This document shows, in pieces, positions 12,501-24,339 of a DNA stretch of 35,965 nucleotides. The DNA is from Pigoraptor chileana (taxonomy: Eukaryota; Opisthokonta; Filasterea), in assembly GCA_943704495.1 (NCBI GenBank), contig CALSCR010001874.1:1-35965 (forward strand), in the 5' to 3' direction. Position 1 is the first letter of the stretch. Every line of letters begins with the position of its first letter. The translations under genes and the position numbers were made by a program. The notes beneath the pieces are model-generated. The model saw only the letters and a program-made list of their open reading frames with translations, did no database searches and was not told the DNA's origin.

Positions 12501-12853
12501 AGGTTACATCATTCTCAAAATAAACAAAACAAACAAACAAGGCCGATTCTAACTCAGTTGTCACAAGCGCAGCATCACAACACGACGCACAACACGACGC
12601 ACAACAAAGCACATCAGTTACACACACAGGCAAAACAACAACGAACTAAAGAACCAGGCCCACCTTTGTGTGCTGTGAGCTCAGCAAGGGCCTTGAACGA
12701 CTCTGCGACATATGCACCGACATCGGCGTGTTTTCTGCAGCTTTCCAGGACGCAGAGGCAGCCCTTTGATTTTGGGACGGGGGGAAGGTGTGGCGGGATG
12801 CCGGGGCTCGAGTTGCTCTGCAGTGTGGCCTTGAACAGCGAAGAGTTGCACGC
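9545..12853 (-). CDS. Armadillo-repeat region, one repeat per exon (probable C-terminal part of the kinase gene)
   Basis: Exons in transcript order: 12664-12853, 12098-12217, 11674-11802, 11269-11397, 10741-10869, 10261-10389, 9906-10046, 9545-9684 (TGA). The 368 residues form about eight armadillo repeats, with the typical third-helix ends ACCGALFSLAVN, ACSALWSLSVD and AFILLASLIVD. Four consecutive exons are exactly 129 nt (43 residues) and all seven internal introns are phase 1, so each exon is a self-contained repeat. No convincing start codon precedes 12853. The first exon accepts splicing in phase 0, which matches the phase-0 donor of the last kinase exon (13282), so I favour one kinase-ARM transcript. 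A separate ARM gene with an unseen 5' exon between 12854 and 13281 remains possible. Armadillo arrays bind partner proteins; the partner here is unknown. Confidence 0.85.
11021..11080 (+). repeat. Dispersed CTGAC repeat, full-length copy (antisense to host gene)
   Basis: Begins TTGTGGAGTCCATGGGCACA, continues GCGCCTATGACACTGACTTG and AATCCTACATCTCTCTCTCT. It lies in the intron 10870-11268 of the minus-strand ARM region, so it is the only clear copy in the antisense orientation. Confidence 0.8.
11434..11459 (-). repeat. Dispersed CTGAC repeat, core copy
   Basis: The minus strand reads CACTGACTGGAATCCTACAT, 17-19 of 20 bases as in the full copies. It lies in the ARM intron 11398-11673, in the sense orientation, with CTGAC about 52 nt before the acceptor. 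The upstream module is not recognisable. Confidence 0.65.
12290..12311 (-). repeat. Dispersed CTGAC repeat, degraded core
   Basis: The minus strand reads AAGATACTGACCTGACCCTG. It lies in the ARM intron 12218-12663, in sense orientation, with CTGAC about 82 nt before the acceptor. Similarity is partial, so membership is less sure. Confidence 0.4.
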
Positions 12854-13281
12854 CTGCAGTGTGCGCGCGCACCACACACACACACACGCAATAAAAGGAC
12901 GAAAGAAGCACATGTATTGGTACAGCGCAAAGTCGGAATCAGACACAAACACGGAAAAGAAGACAAAATAATATCGCAAAGAGGTCGTTGCGGACAATAC
13001 ACACAATGTCCAAAAACGCCACGAAACATTCGCCAGCCAACGAGAATTTGTGCAATGCCTTAGTGCTTGGTCATTGTGCAGTCCCTGTCCACTTAATGTC
13101 TGTCCCAGTGAAGCGAACGTGACTGTACGCTCTTCCTGAGAATATTTATATATGGCAGGGTGTCCACGAACACATTCATGCTCTATTCAAGCGAAGACGA
13201 CCCAACGTGCTCCAACACACACACACACTCTCTCCCTTTCTCTCTCTCTCTCACACACACACAGAGTACACAAACACCGAC
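12854..13281 (-). other. Kinase-ARM linking intron or intergenic gap
   Basis: If the two halves are one gene this is a 428-nt phase-0 intron with a weak GTCGGT donor and a CTGCAG acceptor behind a TG-rich tract, like the other acceptors in this gene. If not, it must hold a kinase 3' UTR and the start of an ARM gene. I see no ATG exon that joins in frame to 12853. Confidence 0.45.
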
Positions 13282-14955
13282 CTTCAAACACGCCTGCACC
13301 CATGGCAGCCTCAGCAGATCACTCATTGTCGGTCGCTGTCGGAAACTTCGTCGGAGCATTTGCCGCAGTACGTGACAGAGTCCCGCACCGTAGTGCTTTT
13401 TTACCTGAAAAGATAGTGATCAAAACAAACAAAACATCACCAATTCAAATCAAATCAACGTCCAACGAGGGAGCAGCCCAAAAGTGAATAGCCCCTTTTG
13501 CACGTCGCAACTGTGCATATGCGCACAGGAAAGGCAGAAGGCATACCTCCTCAAGAACAACTTCGAGGCGTTGCGGAGAGTGTTTGATTTCCATAAGCGT
13601 CTCGGAATCTTCTCCTTGATCCAACACGTTGATTGTGCTCATCTGACGCAAGGCAGTGACATAACAAAATAACACACAATCAGCCAAGCATTTGTTTGTC
13701 TCATTGTACAACATTCACCCTCGTCAGACCCATGCAACCCTCCCACTCTTCCAGACAACAACTTCACGAACAGATAGAATACAGAGAGACAGAGAAACAG
13801 GGAGCACGCAAAACATAGAGATAGGCAAACAAACGCAAAACAAACAGAGACCTTCAGCACTAAAAATAAGGCCTTCGGCACAACCCCATCAATTCCAACA
13901 GAGACAGAGAGAAACAGAGAGCGAGAAAAAAAACAGCGCAGCAAAGACACAGACATTGAGATATGGAGACACACACGTCGCAAGACAGAAAGCAGACTGT
14001 GCGTGTGCGCATCCACAGAAAAAAGAGGCCTCCCATCAGCCCTGTTGCCAACACAACTGATCACTGTGATCGGACAGCACACCTGCAGAAGAATGCACCC
14101 GAGAGACCACACGTCACTCCGCTCATCATACGGCCTGTCAAGCACTTCTGGAGCCTGCGCACATGGGAAGAAGCAAAGGCACACATGTTATCACACTCAT
14201 GCAAAAACAGGTGGATCAATCCTTCAGTGTATGAGGTGATTCTGATGTTATGAAGAGCGATATCTGCTGTCGTTCAATGGGGTTTGTGTTTTTGCAATTC
14301 ACCCATTACCCATTATGGATAAATACCAACGGCTATGTTTTTACATATGATGCAATTATGCCAACCGCAGCATATGTTTGCCGTTCAAATGCCACAAGTA
14401 AGCTGCTTACAGGCGTGCAAAACACACACACACACACACACATACACACAGAGCACATGCACGCACACTCACCATCCAATTTAGGGTTCCCACGGATGTG
14501 CGCGTCTTCACTCGCGTGTCCTCCATGATTGTTGCCACACCGAAGTCGCCTGACGTAAAGAAGATCAGAATAGGTATGTGTGCATACAAAGAACACAAAC
14601 TCTGTAAGTATAGATCGTCAAGGCATATTTCCGTTCATGCACACACACACAGAACCGAAGCGAGAAATCGCCGTTTGAAGTTATGCAAAGTCCAATGCCA
14701 CATGTATCGGTCCGAAACAAAGCGCTGTTTCAAAATGGCAAGTTCATCAAGAGTGTGACTGCACGCACACAAAAAAAGGCAAAGACGCCCTCTATTTCTC
14801 CCGAATAAGAAAACCGACGCAAATAATGTTGACACAAATAGGCGGTTCTGCATCAATGATGTGCGGGTCTGCGCATCCACCCAACCAACATACACACTCG
14901 CAACACTAGCCATCTCAGGACTACATGGTCCCATACCGTCTCATAAACAACATTC

Positions 14956-14989
<34 letters not shown>

Positions 14990-15816
14990 CCGTCTCATAA
15001 ACAACATGCATATCTGCAAACTGAAGGGCTTCTTACCGATTATGAGAGTATCTCCTGACATGAATATGTTCGATGGCTTAAGATCACGATGGATAAACTT
15101 CTTGTTGTGGACATACACCATCCCATCGACGAGCTGCCCAAACCACGACTTGATCTCCTGATTGGGTGGTTAAGTATCATTTGTTCAGAGCCATTTCCCA
15201 AAGAAAAATCCGCTGGTGCGCTTGCTCTCACGCACTGCTATCAGACAATGCAGCTCCGGATATGTGTCAAAATGGAGTGTGCGTGCGTGTGTGTGTGGAT
15301 GCATGCTATTGCATTGGGCACGGGGCAGCAGCCATCTCCCTCCAACACGCACCTTCTCCGTCAAGGGCAGTTTCTTGAGTCTCCGCTGCTCCATGGCTTT
15401 TGCGAGGTCGCCGTCCTTGTAAAGGCTCAGTACGATGCACACGTGGATTGCCTCCGTCTGCAGACGCACCCCAACGATATGCAGTGCAATTGCCGCAAGT
15501 TTTGAATGTCAAGGCACCACAACCTCATAGAGTAGACAAACGATCGCGATGTAGAGACTCCGCACAAAATCATTGACAACCACACGCACCTTTTTATCCC
15601 ACGTCTTGAAAAACTCTTTGTAGCCGCAAATGTTTCTGTGTTCCAGCATCCGAAGTGCCATTGCCTCCTTGATTGCGCGCGAGGCATCAAGCTCATCATT
15701 GCACTCAACCATCTTCATGACAAACTCGCCCTTGTCCCGCTTGTCACGCACGAGAAATACGGAGCCCTGGGCGCCCTTTCCAAGCTTGGACAAGATCTGC
15801 GCACGTGCAAGATACG

Positions 15817-15859
<43 letters not shown>

Positions 15860-15952
15860 CCCGGTATCCACACAATTAGATATTGCAAACCGCATTTTCA
15901 GACTACTCGGAGACGCACAGGAGGCCCAAGCGCCCACCTCGTAGTTTTCCAT
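13282..15952 (-). CDS. Serine/threonine protein kinase, NEK-like (probable N-terminal part of a kinase-ARM protein)
   Basis: Exons in transcript order: 15938-15952, 15590-15796, 15353-15457, 15037-15157, 14473-14549, 14083-14154, 13547-13642, 13282-13404. They encode 272 residues, a complete kinase domain starting at MENYE: glycine loop GKGAQGSV (11-18), VMKM lysine (33), C-helix Glu (49), catalytic HRDLKPSN (132-139), GDFG (150-153), GTLNWMAPE activation segment end (170-178), DVWSLG (189-194), and a closing RQRPT arginine. All catalytic residues are present, so it should be active. The short N-terminus and HRDLKPSNIF resemble NEK kinases, but WMAPE is unlike most NEKs, so the subfamily is uncertain. 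The last exon ends in phase 0 after VQACLK and can splice straight into the ARM exons downstream, giving about 640 residues. Confidence 0.88.
14932..15006. repeat. CA microsatellite between direct repeats of about 20 nt
   Basis: CATACC(C)GTCTCATAAACAACAT occurs at 14932-14952 and again at 14984-15006, on either side of a (CA)n tract (14958-14986). It looks like an intronic tandem duplication with a unit of about 53 nt. It lies in kinase intron 14550-15036. Confidence 0.8.
15818..15854. repeat. (CA)n microsatellite in the first kinase intron
   Basis: About 18 CA units on the plus strand, read as (TG)n in the sense strand of the minus gene, about 20 nt before the 3' splice site of intron 1. 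Confidence 0.95.
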
Positions 15953-17474
15953 TTTCAGCGACAGATCCCGCAAGCGATGCGCACAGTGAACTCGAAAATC
16001 AGATTAGCCAAAAATGTCACAATTCGCACAAGGTATGCATCACAAATTCCACCATTCGAATTCCGGAAATGGATATTAGCAATAACCACACACAAAAAAA
16101 CACAACGCAGCACAGAACAACTTCTCGTGTTCACTCCCAACAACAAACAAGGATTCAAAAACAATTTATGCCCGGCCACAAACACGAAGTAACGGTGGGT
16201 GAATGTGTGGATTAATAATAAGATTCTGTGAACGTCGCTTGCGATTGGCGGACATGGAACTTCCGGAAATGGAGTGGACTTTTTGAGCCGCCGTTTGCTA
16301 CGGCAACCGAGTGCAAAATAATATTATGCGAGAGCTCGGATATAATTCACGCGGCCGCCGCCAATCAGAGCGAGAGGATGTTACCCTTCTGTGGCTCCCA
16401 CATTCAGTTTGACGCCGACAGCTTGGTTTACTGCTGCATCTATCTACCTGACGCCGGCCGAGTTGAAATGAAGGCGCAAGAAACGCAAGCGACTCAGCAA
16501 CAATATTAACCTTTGTCAACGGTGCGCTGATCTGGGAACGCCGCTTTAGTTTCTCATTATCAGTTGTAGCCGTTCAAGCCGGCGGTGCCGTAAGACTGAC
16601 TGGTCGCAGTGGCGTCGGCAGTCCGGTCGACCCGGGCGTCAGCGGAAGCCATTAGCGCGAACAATTTGTCAAATGTTCCCGGCAGCGCGTTTGGACGGCA
16701 AATTGATGATGACCCCAAGAGCCCTTGCTGACCGCACTGCCGCGGCTGGCTCAGTGACGCACATCGAGGATGTGCCGCGAAGGACCATCAATCGCCCGGT
16801 CGGCTCAAGCCAACGGTGTGCTCTCTAACCACTACAGTTGTTATTGGTGTGAGACATGTGCTCGCATTCGGCAATATCCAAGTTTTCTATCGCACTTCGG
16901 GCCACCGGGGCAGTTGAGCTGATTGCCACCGAACGCAGACCGTGTGGCTCCATCAATAGCCGTGGGCAAGTGCGTTCAGCGCAGCTGCTCTACAAGTAAT
17001 GATTAACTTAGCATGGCCAACTCAGTCAGTGTCTATGGCACTGCTGAGCGCACCTTCCCATTCACCAATCGGAAGCAGTCGATGTTACCCATAACGCCTA
17101 TTTTAGTAAACGAAGATCCGACATTGCATTATATGGCAAGCGCGGCTGCGTAGGATCCATGTTTGGACGCCTGCACACGTGACCAATAGGATGATTCAAC
17201 CAATGAGAAGGTGTCGTCATACTTCGGCCGTGCAAAAAACGAAGGGATTACACAACCCAACGGCAGCTTTGTTGGATGGTTTGCGGCCTGCCTTCGAGGA
17301 AGCAGATTCGAGGACCTACTTGAAACGCGAACATAAAAATTAAAAAAAACGTTTGGAAGGTGTTCTACAAAGTGTGTTTGTATGTCGAGTTTCATACGCC
17401 GTGCCTCTGAAGAGGCTCTCAGGGACCTCTAGTATACTATCGTTCGCTCTGTGTGGGCGCGAACAACCAGGAAG
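15953..17474. promoter_or_regulatory. Divergent intergenic region between kinase and MFS genes
   Basis: About 1.5 kb between the two start codons. It contains several CCAAT boxes: ATTGG at about 16241, CCAATCAGAGC at about 16361, CACCAATCGG at about 17063, GACCAATAGG at about 17182 and CAACCAATGA at about 17198. These suggest NF-Y-type promoters, which is inference. A degraded dispersed-repeat core lies on the minus strand near 17019-17036 (TAGACACTGACTGAGTTGG). I recognise no coding exon or RNA gene. Confidence 0.4.
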
Positions 17475-20107
17475 ATGGGACCGTTAGCGTTGAAAGAGCC
17501 AAAACCACTAGACAAGAAGATCGTCTCGGTCCTTTTCATTTCACTCTTTGCAAATGCAGTCACACTCACTATGCTCTTTCCCTTTGTCGGGTTCATGATT
17601 ATGGATTTCGGCATTGTCAAGACAAAAAGCGAGGCCGGTAAGCGGAGTTTTGTGCAGCGCCGCACGTCCACAATTTTTAGAGAAAAAGTAAATTCTCAAA
17701 TTGAACTTTTCTTGGGTTTTTAATTGCACTTATTCTGCTGGGGACAGGTTATTATGCCGGCCTTGTTGCCTCGAGCCTCTTTTTTGGAAGGGCGATTGGA
17801 AGGCAAGTCTGCAGCGCAGCATCCTTCAATTGTTGTGTGGCATAACCTAACATACATATTCCTTGGATTTTGGGGTTTATTTATTTGTTTGCTCATTTCA
17901 TTTTGTGAATCTCATCGTCCCACATACACAGCTATCCGTGGGGATGGGTGGCTGACACGTGGGGACGACGGCCTGTCATGATTATCAGTCTTCTTGGGCT
18001 TGTCGTGTTCACTCTTATGTTCGGCTTTAGCTATAATCTCGCGTGGGCCATCGCCGCGCGATTCCTCACGGGTGTCATCAACGGTAAGCTTAGTCACGAT
18101 GAAGCACTGTTTGTATCCTGCAATCATGCTCAGCGTGAAACACTCGACAAGGCCGTCCACGCTTTGGCACAGACTTTTGAGACACTAACTGTGAATCAAC
18201 TGCGTTTGTGGAATCAAATGTCGGCAATGTCAAGGCCTTATTGGTGCGTGCAAAGCCATCATCTCTGAAATAAGTGACGAGACAAATCAAGCCCAGGGAA
18301 TGTCCATCGTTGGCACGGCATGGGGCATTGGTCTGATCATGGGTCCTGCCGTTGGAGGTGCGTGCGTGTGTGTATGTGTGTGTGTATGTGCATGTGCAGC
18401 TTGCGTGTGTGTGTGCGTGATGTATGTGTGTATGTGCATGTGCGTGTGTGTGTATGTGGGTGTGCTAGCATGTGCGTGCGTGCCTGCGCGCGTGTGTGTG
18501 TGATATGGCGCCATTTATTCGAAATCGAATATTCATCCCCCTTTTATGAGCACAGTTTTAGACTTAGCACGTTTGCGATGACTCTGAAGTGCATTCAATG
18601 CCATCGCCTTCGCAAATCAGCTGTAATTGGCATTTCAAATTGTTGCTCGAATAACTTTGAAAAAGCCTCACCGGTCGTGTGCCTAGATTCTGGTGGCAAA
18701 AAAAGCTTATGCGGGGTGTCCTGTATATATATATCCTTCATTCTCCCATAACCTCTTCGACCCACGACGCACACGCACGCACACTGCCACAAACACAAAA
18801 AAGGAATCTTGTCGGAGCCCGCCCTCAAGCATCCGCACATATTCAGCGCCAATTCGCTGTTTGGCAAATTCCCCTACCTCCTTCCTTGTCTCTTTTCAGT
18901 GGGGCTGTCTCTGATTGCTCTTGTCCTCGTCGTGCTTTATCTTCCCGAGACCCTTCCGCCCTCGCGACGTGCACCAGCGCGGGATGCCAAGACACAGCGC
19001 ATCGCAAAAGCAGACGAAATCCGTCTAGGAAGAGTGTTCAAGGCACGAAAAAGCGACGCTTATCACCCTGTTTCAGTCACGGAGGACGACGAAGACTGCA
19101 GCAGCAATGCACACGCCGAAGGTGAGGGGAACGGGGTTGGAGTAAACGATGCATCTCTGGCCGACGCGACGGGTCGCAAGCGTCAGGATGTGCACCACTC
19201 TGTCGTGGAGGATACCATCGACGAGGAGACGGCCGCGGATGTTGCACACTTTGAAGATGACGACCCGATCGACAACGAGTTCGCGTCTGGACATGCTCGG
19301 CAGGGCTGTGGGCGGCGGGCGTGGGTGCGCACAAAACGCGCAGTTACATGGTATCTTGCGAGGAGTACGCTCGTGACGCTCCTGCGGGATCGGCTCGTCC
19401 TTCTCTCGGTCATCATGTACGCCGTCTTTTCAATGGCAAGCATTGGATTCGACGAGGTCTATTCCCTTTGGTGCCTGGCGGATGAGGAAAGGGGAGGCCT
19501 CGCGTTCACGTCGGATCAGATTGGATATTCGCTTGCAATTGTTGGCGCCGCACTGCTCTTATTCAGCGTGACTACCTATCCGAGGATCGAACGTCGACTT
19601 GGGGCGGTGATGACATACGTTGTGTGCGGCACTCTACTAGTCGTAACGGTCGTGATATTCCCGTCCGTCTCTCTTTTCCGAGACAAAAAGCCGCTCGTGT
19701 GGACATCGCTGTTGACGCTCACGTCGATTGTGCGTTTTGCGTCCAATGCCTGCTTCACGTCGACGTCGATCATTGTGAACAACACGGTGGGACCGGAACG
19801 CAGAGGCGCCGTCAACGGCCTTGCAAATAGTGTCACGTCGATCGCGCGCACACTGGGGCCGTCGCTGGGAGGCAGCGTGTTTGCATGGTCCCTCACAACA
19901 GGACACACCATTGGGTTTCCGTTTGATTACCACCTGATATTCATCATATTCGGCTTTATTTTTCTCGTTTCTGTTTGGATGGCGGCGGCGCTCCCGCTCA
20001 GTATCAACACCCCAAAGGACTCCGCTGGGAAAGCGCTGCCACGGCCGGCGGATGAGGGTTCGGCGCCGATGAATATGAGTACACTGTCACTGGGAGAGGC
20101 ACCATGA
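17475..20107 (+). CDS. MFS transporter, zinc-induced-facilitator-like (ZIFL) type
   Basis: Exons 17475-17637, 17748-17802, 17932-18083, 18235-18357 and 18804-20107 give 598 residues. MFS motif A is WGWVADTWGRRPV (about 76-88); other family signatures are GTAWGIGLIMGPAVGG, NSLFGKFPYLLPCLFS, FDEVYSLWC and ERRGAVNGLANS. These match plant ZIFL and related eukaryotic MFS proteins, which move small organic acids, metal chelates or other solutes across plasma or vacuolar membranes; the substrate here is unknown. The central cytoplasmic loop (about 216-355) is far longer than usual and strongly acidic (EDDED, EDDDPIDNE), all within the last exon. Without it the length would match the usual 450-490. 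The second intron begins GC (see separate entry). The start is the first ATG and leaves a short cytoplasmic N-terminus before helix 1. Confidence 0.9.
17803..17931 (+). other. GC-AG intron in the MFS gene
   Basis: The exon GGGCGATTGGAAG joins to CTATCCGTGGGGATGG to give GRAIGSYPWGWVAD, exactly the MFS motif. The intron starts GCAAGT after AAG and ends ACACAG. No GT donor nearby keeps the frame. AG|GCAAGT is the usual form of a GC donor. Confidence 0.8.
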
Positions 20108-21457
20108 AAGGCGGTGTGGATCTGTTGGTCTTTTTGATATGTTGATCTTGTTGACTGTTGTGTTGATCTGTGGCATCCGCTCCGGCTCTTGTTTCTTACA
20201 CCGTTATTTGATTTCATTGGTGGTGACAATCCATAACAGAGCGATCTTTTGCTACAGTTGTCCAACGTAATTGTGAGTTTTGCCCATATCTTTCTTGTTT
20301 TAGTCAGGCTGAACGACAACTTGACGTCGGCGGTAGTCATACAACCGCCTACAAAGCAGTCCGAGAAACGAACAAAGGACATATGAAGAGAATAACCATT
20401 ATGACCATCACCGCACGATTTACAAATTATTGTAGAGGCACCATTTTACACACACCAAGTGACGCAACCAGAGCGGCCAAAGGGTTATCTTTTGTGCGAA
20501 TCGGCCGCACGCGGGGAACGCGCTGCCTGAGTCACCGAAAAATGACACCTGTGCGGACAATCGGTGTCCTAATTTGGATGCACCCACCATTGGATGCATT
20601 GACGAAATATTCCTATTTTGTATTGGCCGCAGTATTTGAATTCGGAGGAATTAAAAACCAAAATTTAAATAATTTTTATATATTAAATATTTGTTTTATT
20701 TTATTTAATATATTAATATTCATCATTATTATTATTGGATTTTGGTATTGGGTTTCATCAGTTTCAATCATAAGTTCCGACGGAATCGGGCAAATTTTTC
20801 CCCATCTCAATCATCGCATTGGGTCCAGCGGTCAGTTCAATGGCGTGATGTGTGTGTGTGTGTGGTGTGTGTGTGTGTGTGCGTGCGTGCTTGTGTGTGT
20901 GTCGTGCATGTGTTTGTGTCGTATGTGCGCATTGAGCGCGATGCCACTATCGGGTGTCTGCAAGCACGCCGCCCCTTGTTCATGCAATATCGTGTCCACC
21001 CTCTCCAGTGTGTGGCACTTGCAATCAAGCTGTTTCCATAACTTCGAACCCTTCATGTCACACGAGCACCACACCTCCTTCCGCTTCATTTCCAAAGGAC
21101 CTCTCCCATTGACCTGTCTCCTGTTGCTCGCTCTCGCCACTCTCTTGGATTAATTTTTGCGACAAAAGCGCTGATAGTGCGCGACCAAAACGCTGCTACG
21201 GCCTTTTATTTTTTTGAAAAAGCAACAGCAAAGATAGATAGTAGCAAAGATATTTGTAAAACATTTCACGATTGTTGCCAGCCATTGAAAACGGAACCGC
21301 ATCCTCCGACCTTCATTCGCCGTGAAGCTGCGGACTAACGTCGTATTCTCTGCCATGGCGAATTGAGCGACGCTGCGCTGGATGGACGCCGAACGTCCTC
21401 CGCGTGAGCATCTTTTCCCGATTCCTCGGTGACTTATCCTTGTCGTTGGTCCAAACT
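20108..21457. other. Intergenic region upstream of the sensor kinase
   Basis: About 1.35 kb. It holds an AT-rich stretch at 20655-20760, a TG microsatellite at about 20848-20885 and short upstream open frames before the sensor kinase: a 3-codon one at about 21355 and a 16-codon one at 21382-21432. A 256-codon open frame at 20383-21153 runs through the AT-rich and TG-repeat DNA and looks accidental. No exon was recognised. Confidence 0.5.
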
Positions 21458-24305
21458 ATGTGCGCGCGAAGAGGGCGTGCGTTTGCACGGGTTGACGTCT
21501 CCTTGCTCTCTGCAGCACTGGCAGTGACTCTACTCTGTCTCTGTGGACTCGCGCCGACAGCGTCGACAGAGCCTCTGAAGTACAAAATTGGTTCAATTTT
21601 GTCCCTCACTGGACAGCTGAGTGATGCATCGCGAGAGCAGCGCGGGTCGCTGCGGGCAGGCATAGCATACATAAACGCAATGAATATTCTCCCCTTTAAT
21701 GCATCTTTCGACCTTGCGGGACCCATCGATGACGCGCTGGATCGCGCAACGAGCTTGGAAGCGTCCATTGAGCTTCGAAATGCGCGCGTTTTGTCGGTCG
21801 TAGGGCCGAATACGTCGCCCAACGCTATTATCAGCCATCTTATTTTCAAGAAGGTGTGAGGCTCGTTTTGTGGATGCCTGCGTCTTATGTAGTGTGTTCG
21901 TGTGTTGTTTGCAAATTCCGGTATCTGTGTTTGTGTGTTGTTGTTCTTTATGTAGTGTGTTCGGTTGTTGTTGTTTTTTTGTGTTGCTGATGCCTCGTTT
22001 GGTGTGAACTGCTTTTGCACACCACAGTATCACACGCCACAATGCAGCATTGCTACGAGCCCAACGCTCAGCGACACGAACGAGTTTCCGTTTTTCTTCC
22101 GCACTCAGCCGTCCGATGCACACGTAAGTTGGGCATTCAACTCCCCCCCCCCCGCTCGTTATAATTTGCACTTTTACAGTGCATTCACCTTCGTTGTTTT
22201 TTTTGCGTACTAATCCAACCTACACACCCATGAATAACACACCACACACACGCACACACGCACACACACAGGCAAGTCCGATGCTCATCCAGCTCTGCAA
22301 TCAAATGCGATGGCGCAAAATTGGCATCCTCAGTACCAACGACGACTATGCCACTGCGTTTGCGCGCAGCCTCTACACGGAAGCGCTCGCGTCCACCATT
22401 CAAGTCACAATGACCGACAGCGCCACTCGTGCTGTGAACGGCGTGATCAATTTCGATGCGCAATTGCAGAGTTTATTGCGGGAAAAAGTTCGGATCATCT
22501 TTATCTTTGCATACAATGGCGACGCCTTTGTGGCGTACGACAGGGCACGCGAGCTCGGTCTCGTCGGTCCGGGCTTTGTGTGGATATCCGAGCACACAAA
22601 GTACCTCATGAATGACATGATCTCGACTGCCGCGCCAAATGCAATCCCTTTTTACCGGCGTCTGTTTACGGGTATGATCTTTTTCACAACGCATCCGGGC
22701 ACCGGTGCAGTCTACGACGAATTTGTGCAGTTTTTTGCCGCAAACCGCGCCAAGGAACTGAACGTCACCATGACGCGGCGATCCCTCGAAATGGATGCCG
22801 GCGTGTATGGTGAGCCTACCGGCACGGACGACACGATCGTCGATGACGTGTTTGGCGCCGATGGGATCGATGCGAGTGTTGTTGGAGTCTCGGCGCGTGC
22901 GGCGTCCGCATTGTTAAATCCTGTGCTTTTGCCCAAGGTGTTGCAGTCGCCGTACGTGTTTGACTGTGTGCTGTCGATCGCCCAGTCCATGCGCGTCGGG
23001 ATGCTTCTTCTCAATGAGAGCGGAATGGACGTTGCGGCTATGGGCGCGAATCTGACGGGTATGACGCCGATCAACATCACCTCTGCACATGCCGCCACTG
23101 TCATAGCCGCTCTCGGCGTGAACAATGCCACGTTGGGGAATGCGGCGATTTCGCGTCTGGCGAGTGCGTCTACGTATGGGGAGCTGCTTATGATCATTAT
23201 TTGGAACATTCGCTTTTTGGGGGCGTCGGGTCCTGTCCAGTACTATAGCAACGGAGATCGTTGGCCGCGGTGCGTGTGCTTTGTGTGTTTGTGTGGTGTG
23301 CGTGCATTTTGTGTCCGTGTTTTGTGTGTGTGCATTGTGTGTTTATGTGTGTGAATGTGTGTGCAGTGGTGGTGGTGGTGTGTGTGTGTGTGTATTTGGT
23401 TGATGTAACGAAGAGTCGCTGCAGTACCTTATATAGCCAACTGCGGCGTCGTTCCCTTTAAGCCCACGCGAGTTTGCTGTTGTTGGTACTTATGCACACA
23501 CCTTTGCTGTCCCTTTGCGCATTTGACAACTTTTCTCTCCGTCTCTCACTTGTGGAGTCCATGAGAACAACTAAGTTACGACACTGACTTGGATCCTATA
23601 TCTCTCTCCTCGTCTTCCTCCTTTCCTCCTCCTGTTGAACGCAAAAACCTGTTTCGCGTTGTCAGGTATGCTCTGTGGAACTTTGTCGAGGGAACCAATG
23701 TCCTTGTCGGGCGATACGAGCGCAGTACTGGTCTCATACTGGAGGGCAGTCCCATCGTGTTCAATGGCGGATTAACGTCCAACCCGGGTGACGGAATCGA
23801 GGGCAGCTCTCTGTCGACCGGCGCAATTGTCGGCATTGTGCTTGGAAGCGTCGGTTTTGTTGTTGTTGTTGTGCTCCTTGCCTTTGCGTCGACAATTGTG
23901 CGACGTGCGAATAGGCGCGCCAAAGAACAAGAGCGCCTCCGCAAGCTTGAGGAGGAGCGACGCCGCGATGCCCTCATACAGACGAAGATTGCAAAGGAGG
24001 GGGACAAGACAAAGAGTCTGTTTCTCGCGAACATGTCACACGAAATCCGCAGCCCCCTCAACGGCATTCTGGGTATTGCGCAGCTGCTGGAGGACGAGGC
24101 CGGGAGCGCGTCCCAGAAAGAGAGTCTCAGCACAATCAGGCGGTGTGGAGAGAGCCTCTTGCTCATTCTCAACGATATTCTGGACTTTTCAAAGCTCGAG
24201 GCGAATTTGATGGTTGTGAAACGAGAACCCTTCGATCCCATCAGCGTGATTGAGGACGTCGTTGCATTGCATGGAGGTGCGTTGCACAGACACATGCACA
24301 CACAT

Positions 24306-24339
<34 letters not shown>

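Noticed and set aside
12646-13029. ATG-started minus-strand frame before the ARM exons (MFRGVFG...)
   Set aside because: It reads through what looks like intron (TG tract and acceptor) and the residues are cysteine-rich low complexity.
13183-13209. Alternative last kinase exon coding HVGSSSLE and a stop
   Set aside because: The acceptor follows a purine-rich GAGAGA stretch with no pyrimidine tract, and the ARM exon at 12853 offers a better acceptor in the same phase. Not excluded.
16228-16509. 93-codon plus-strand frame between kinase and MFS genes
   Set aside because: No ATG at its start, no family likeness, and it overlaps CCAAT motifs of a probable promoter.
20383-21153. 256-codon plus-strand open frame with an ATG
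   Set aside because: It runs through AT-rich DNA and a TG microsatellite, giving runs of I, then C and V; it has no family likeness and no sign of exon structure.
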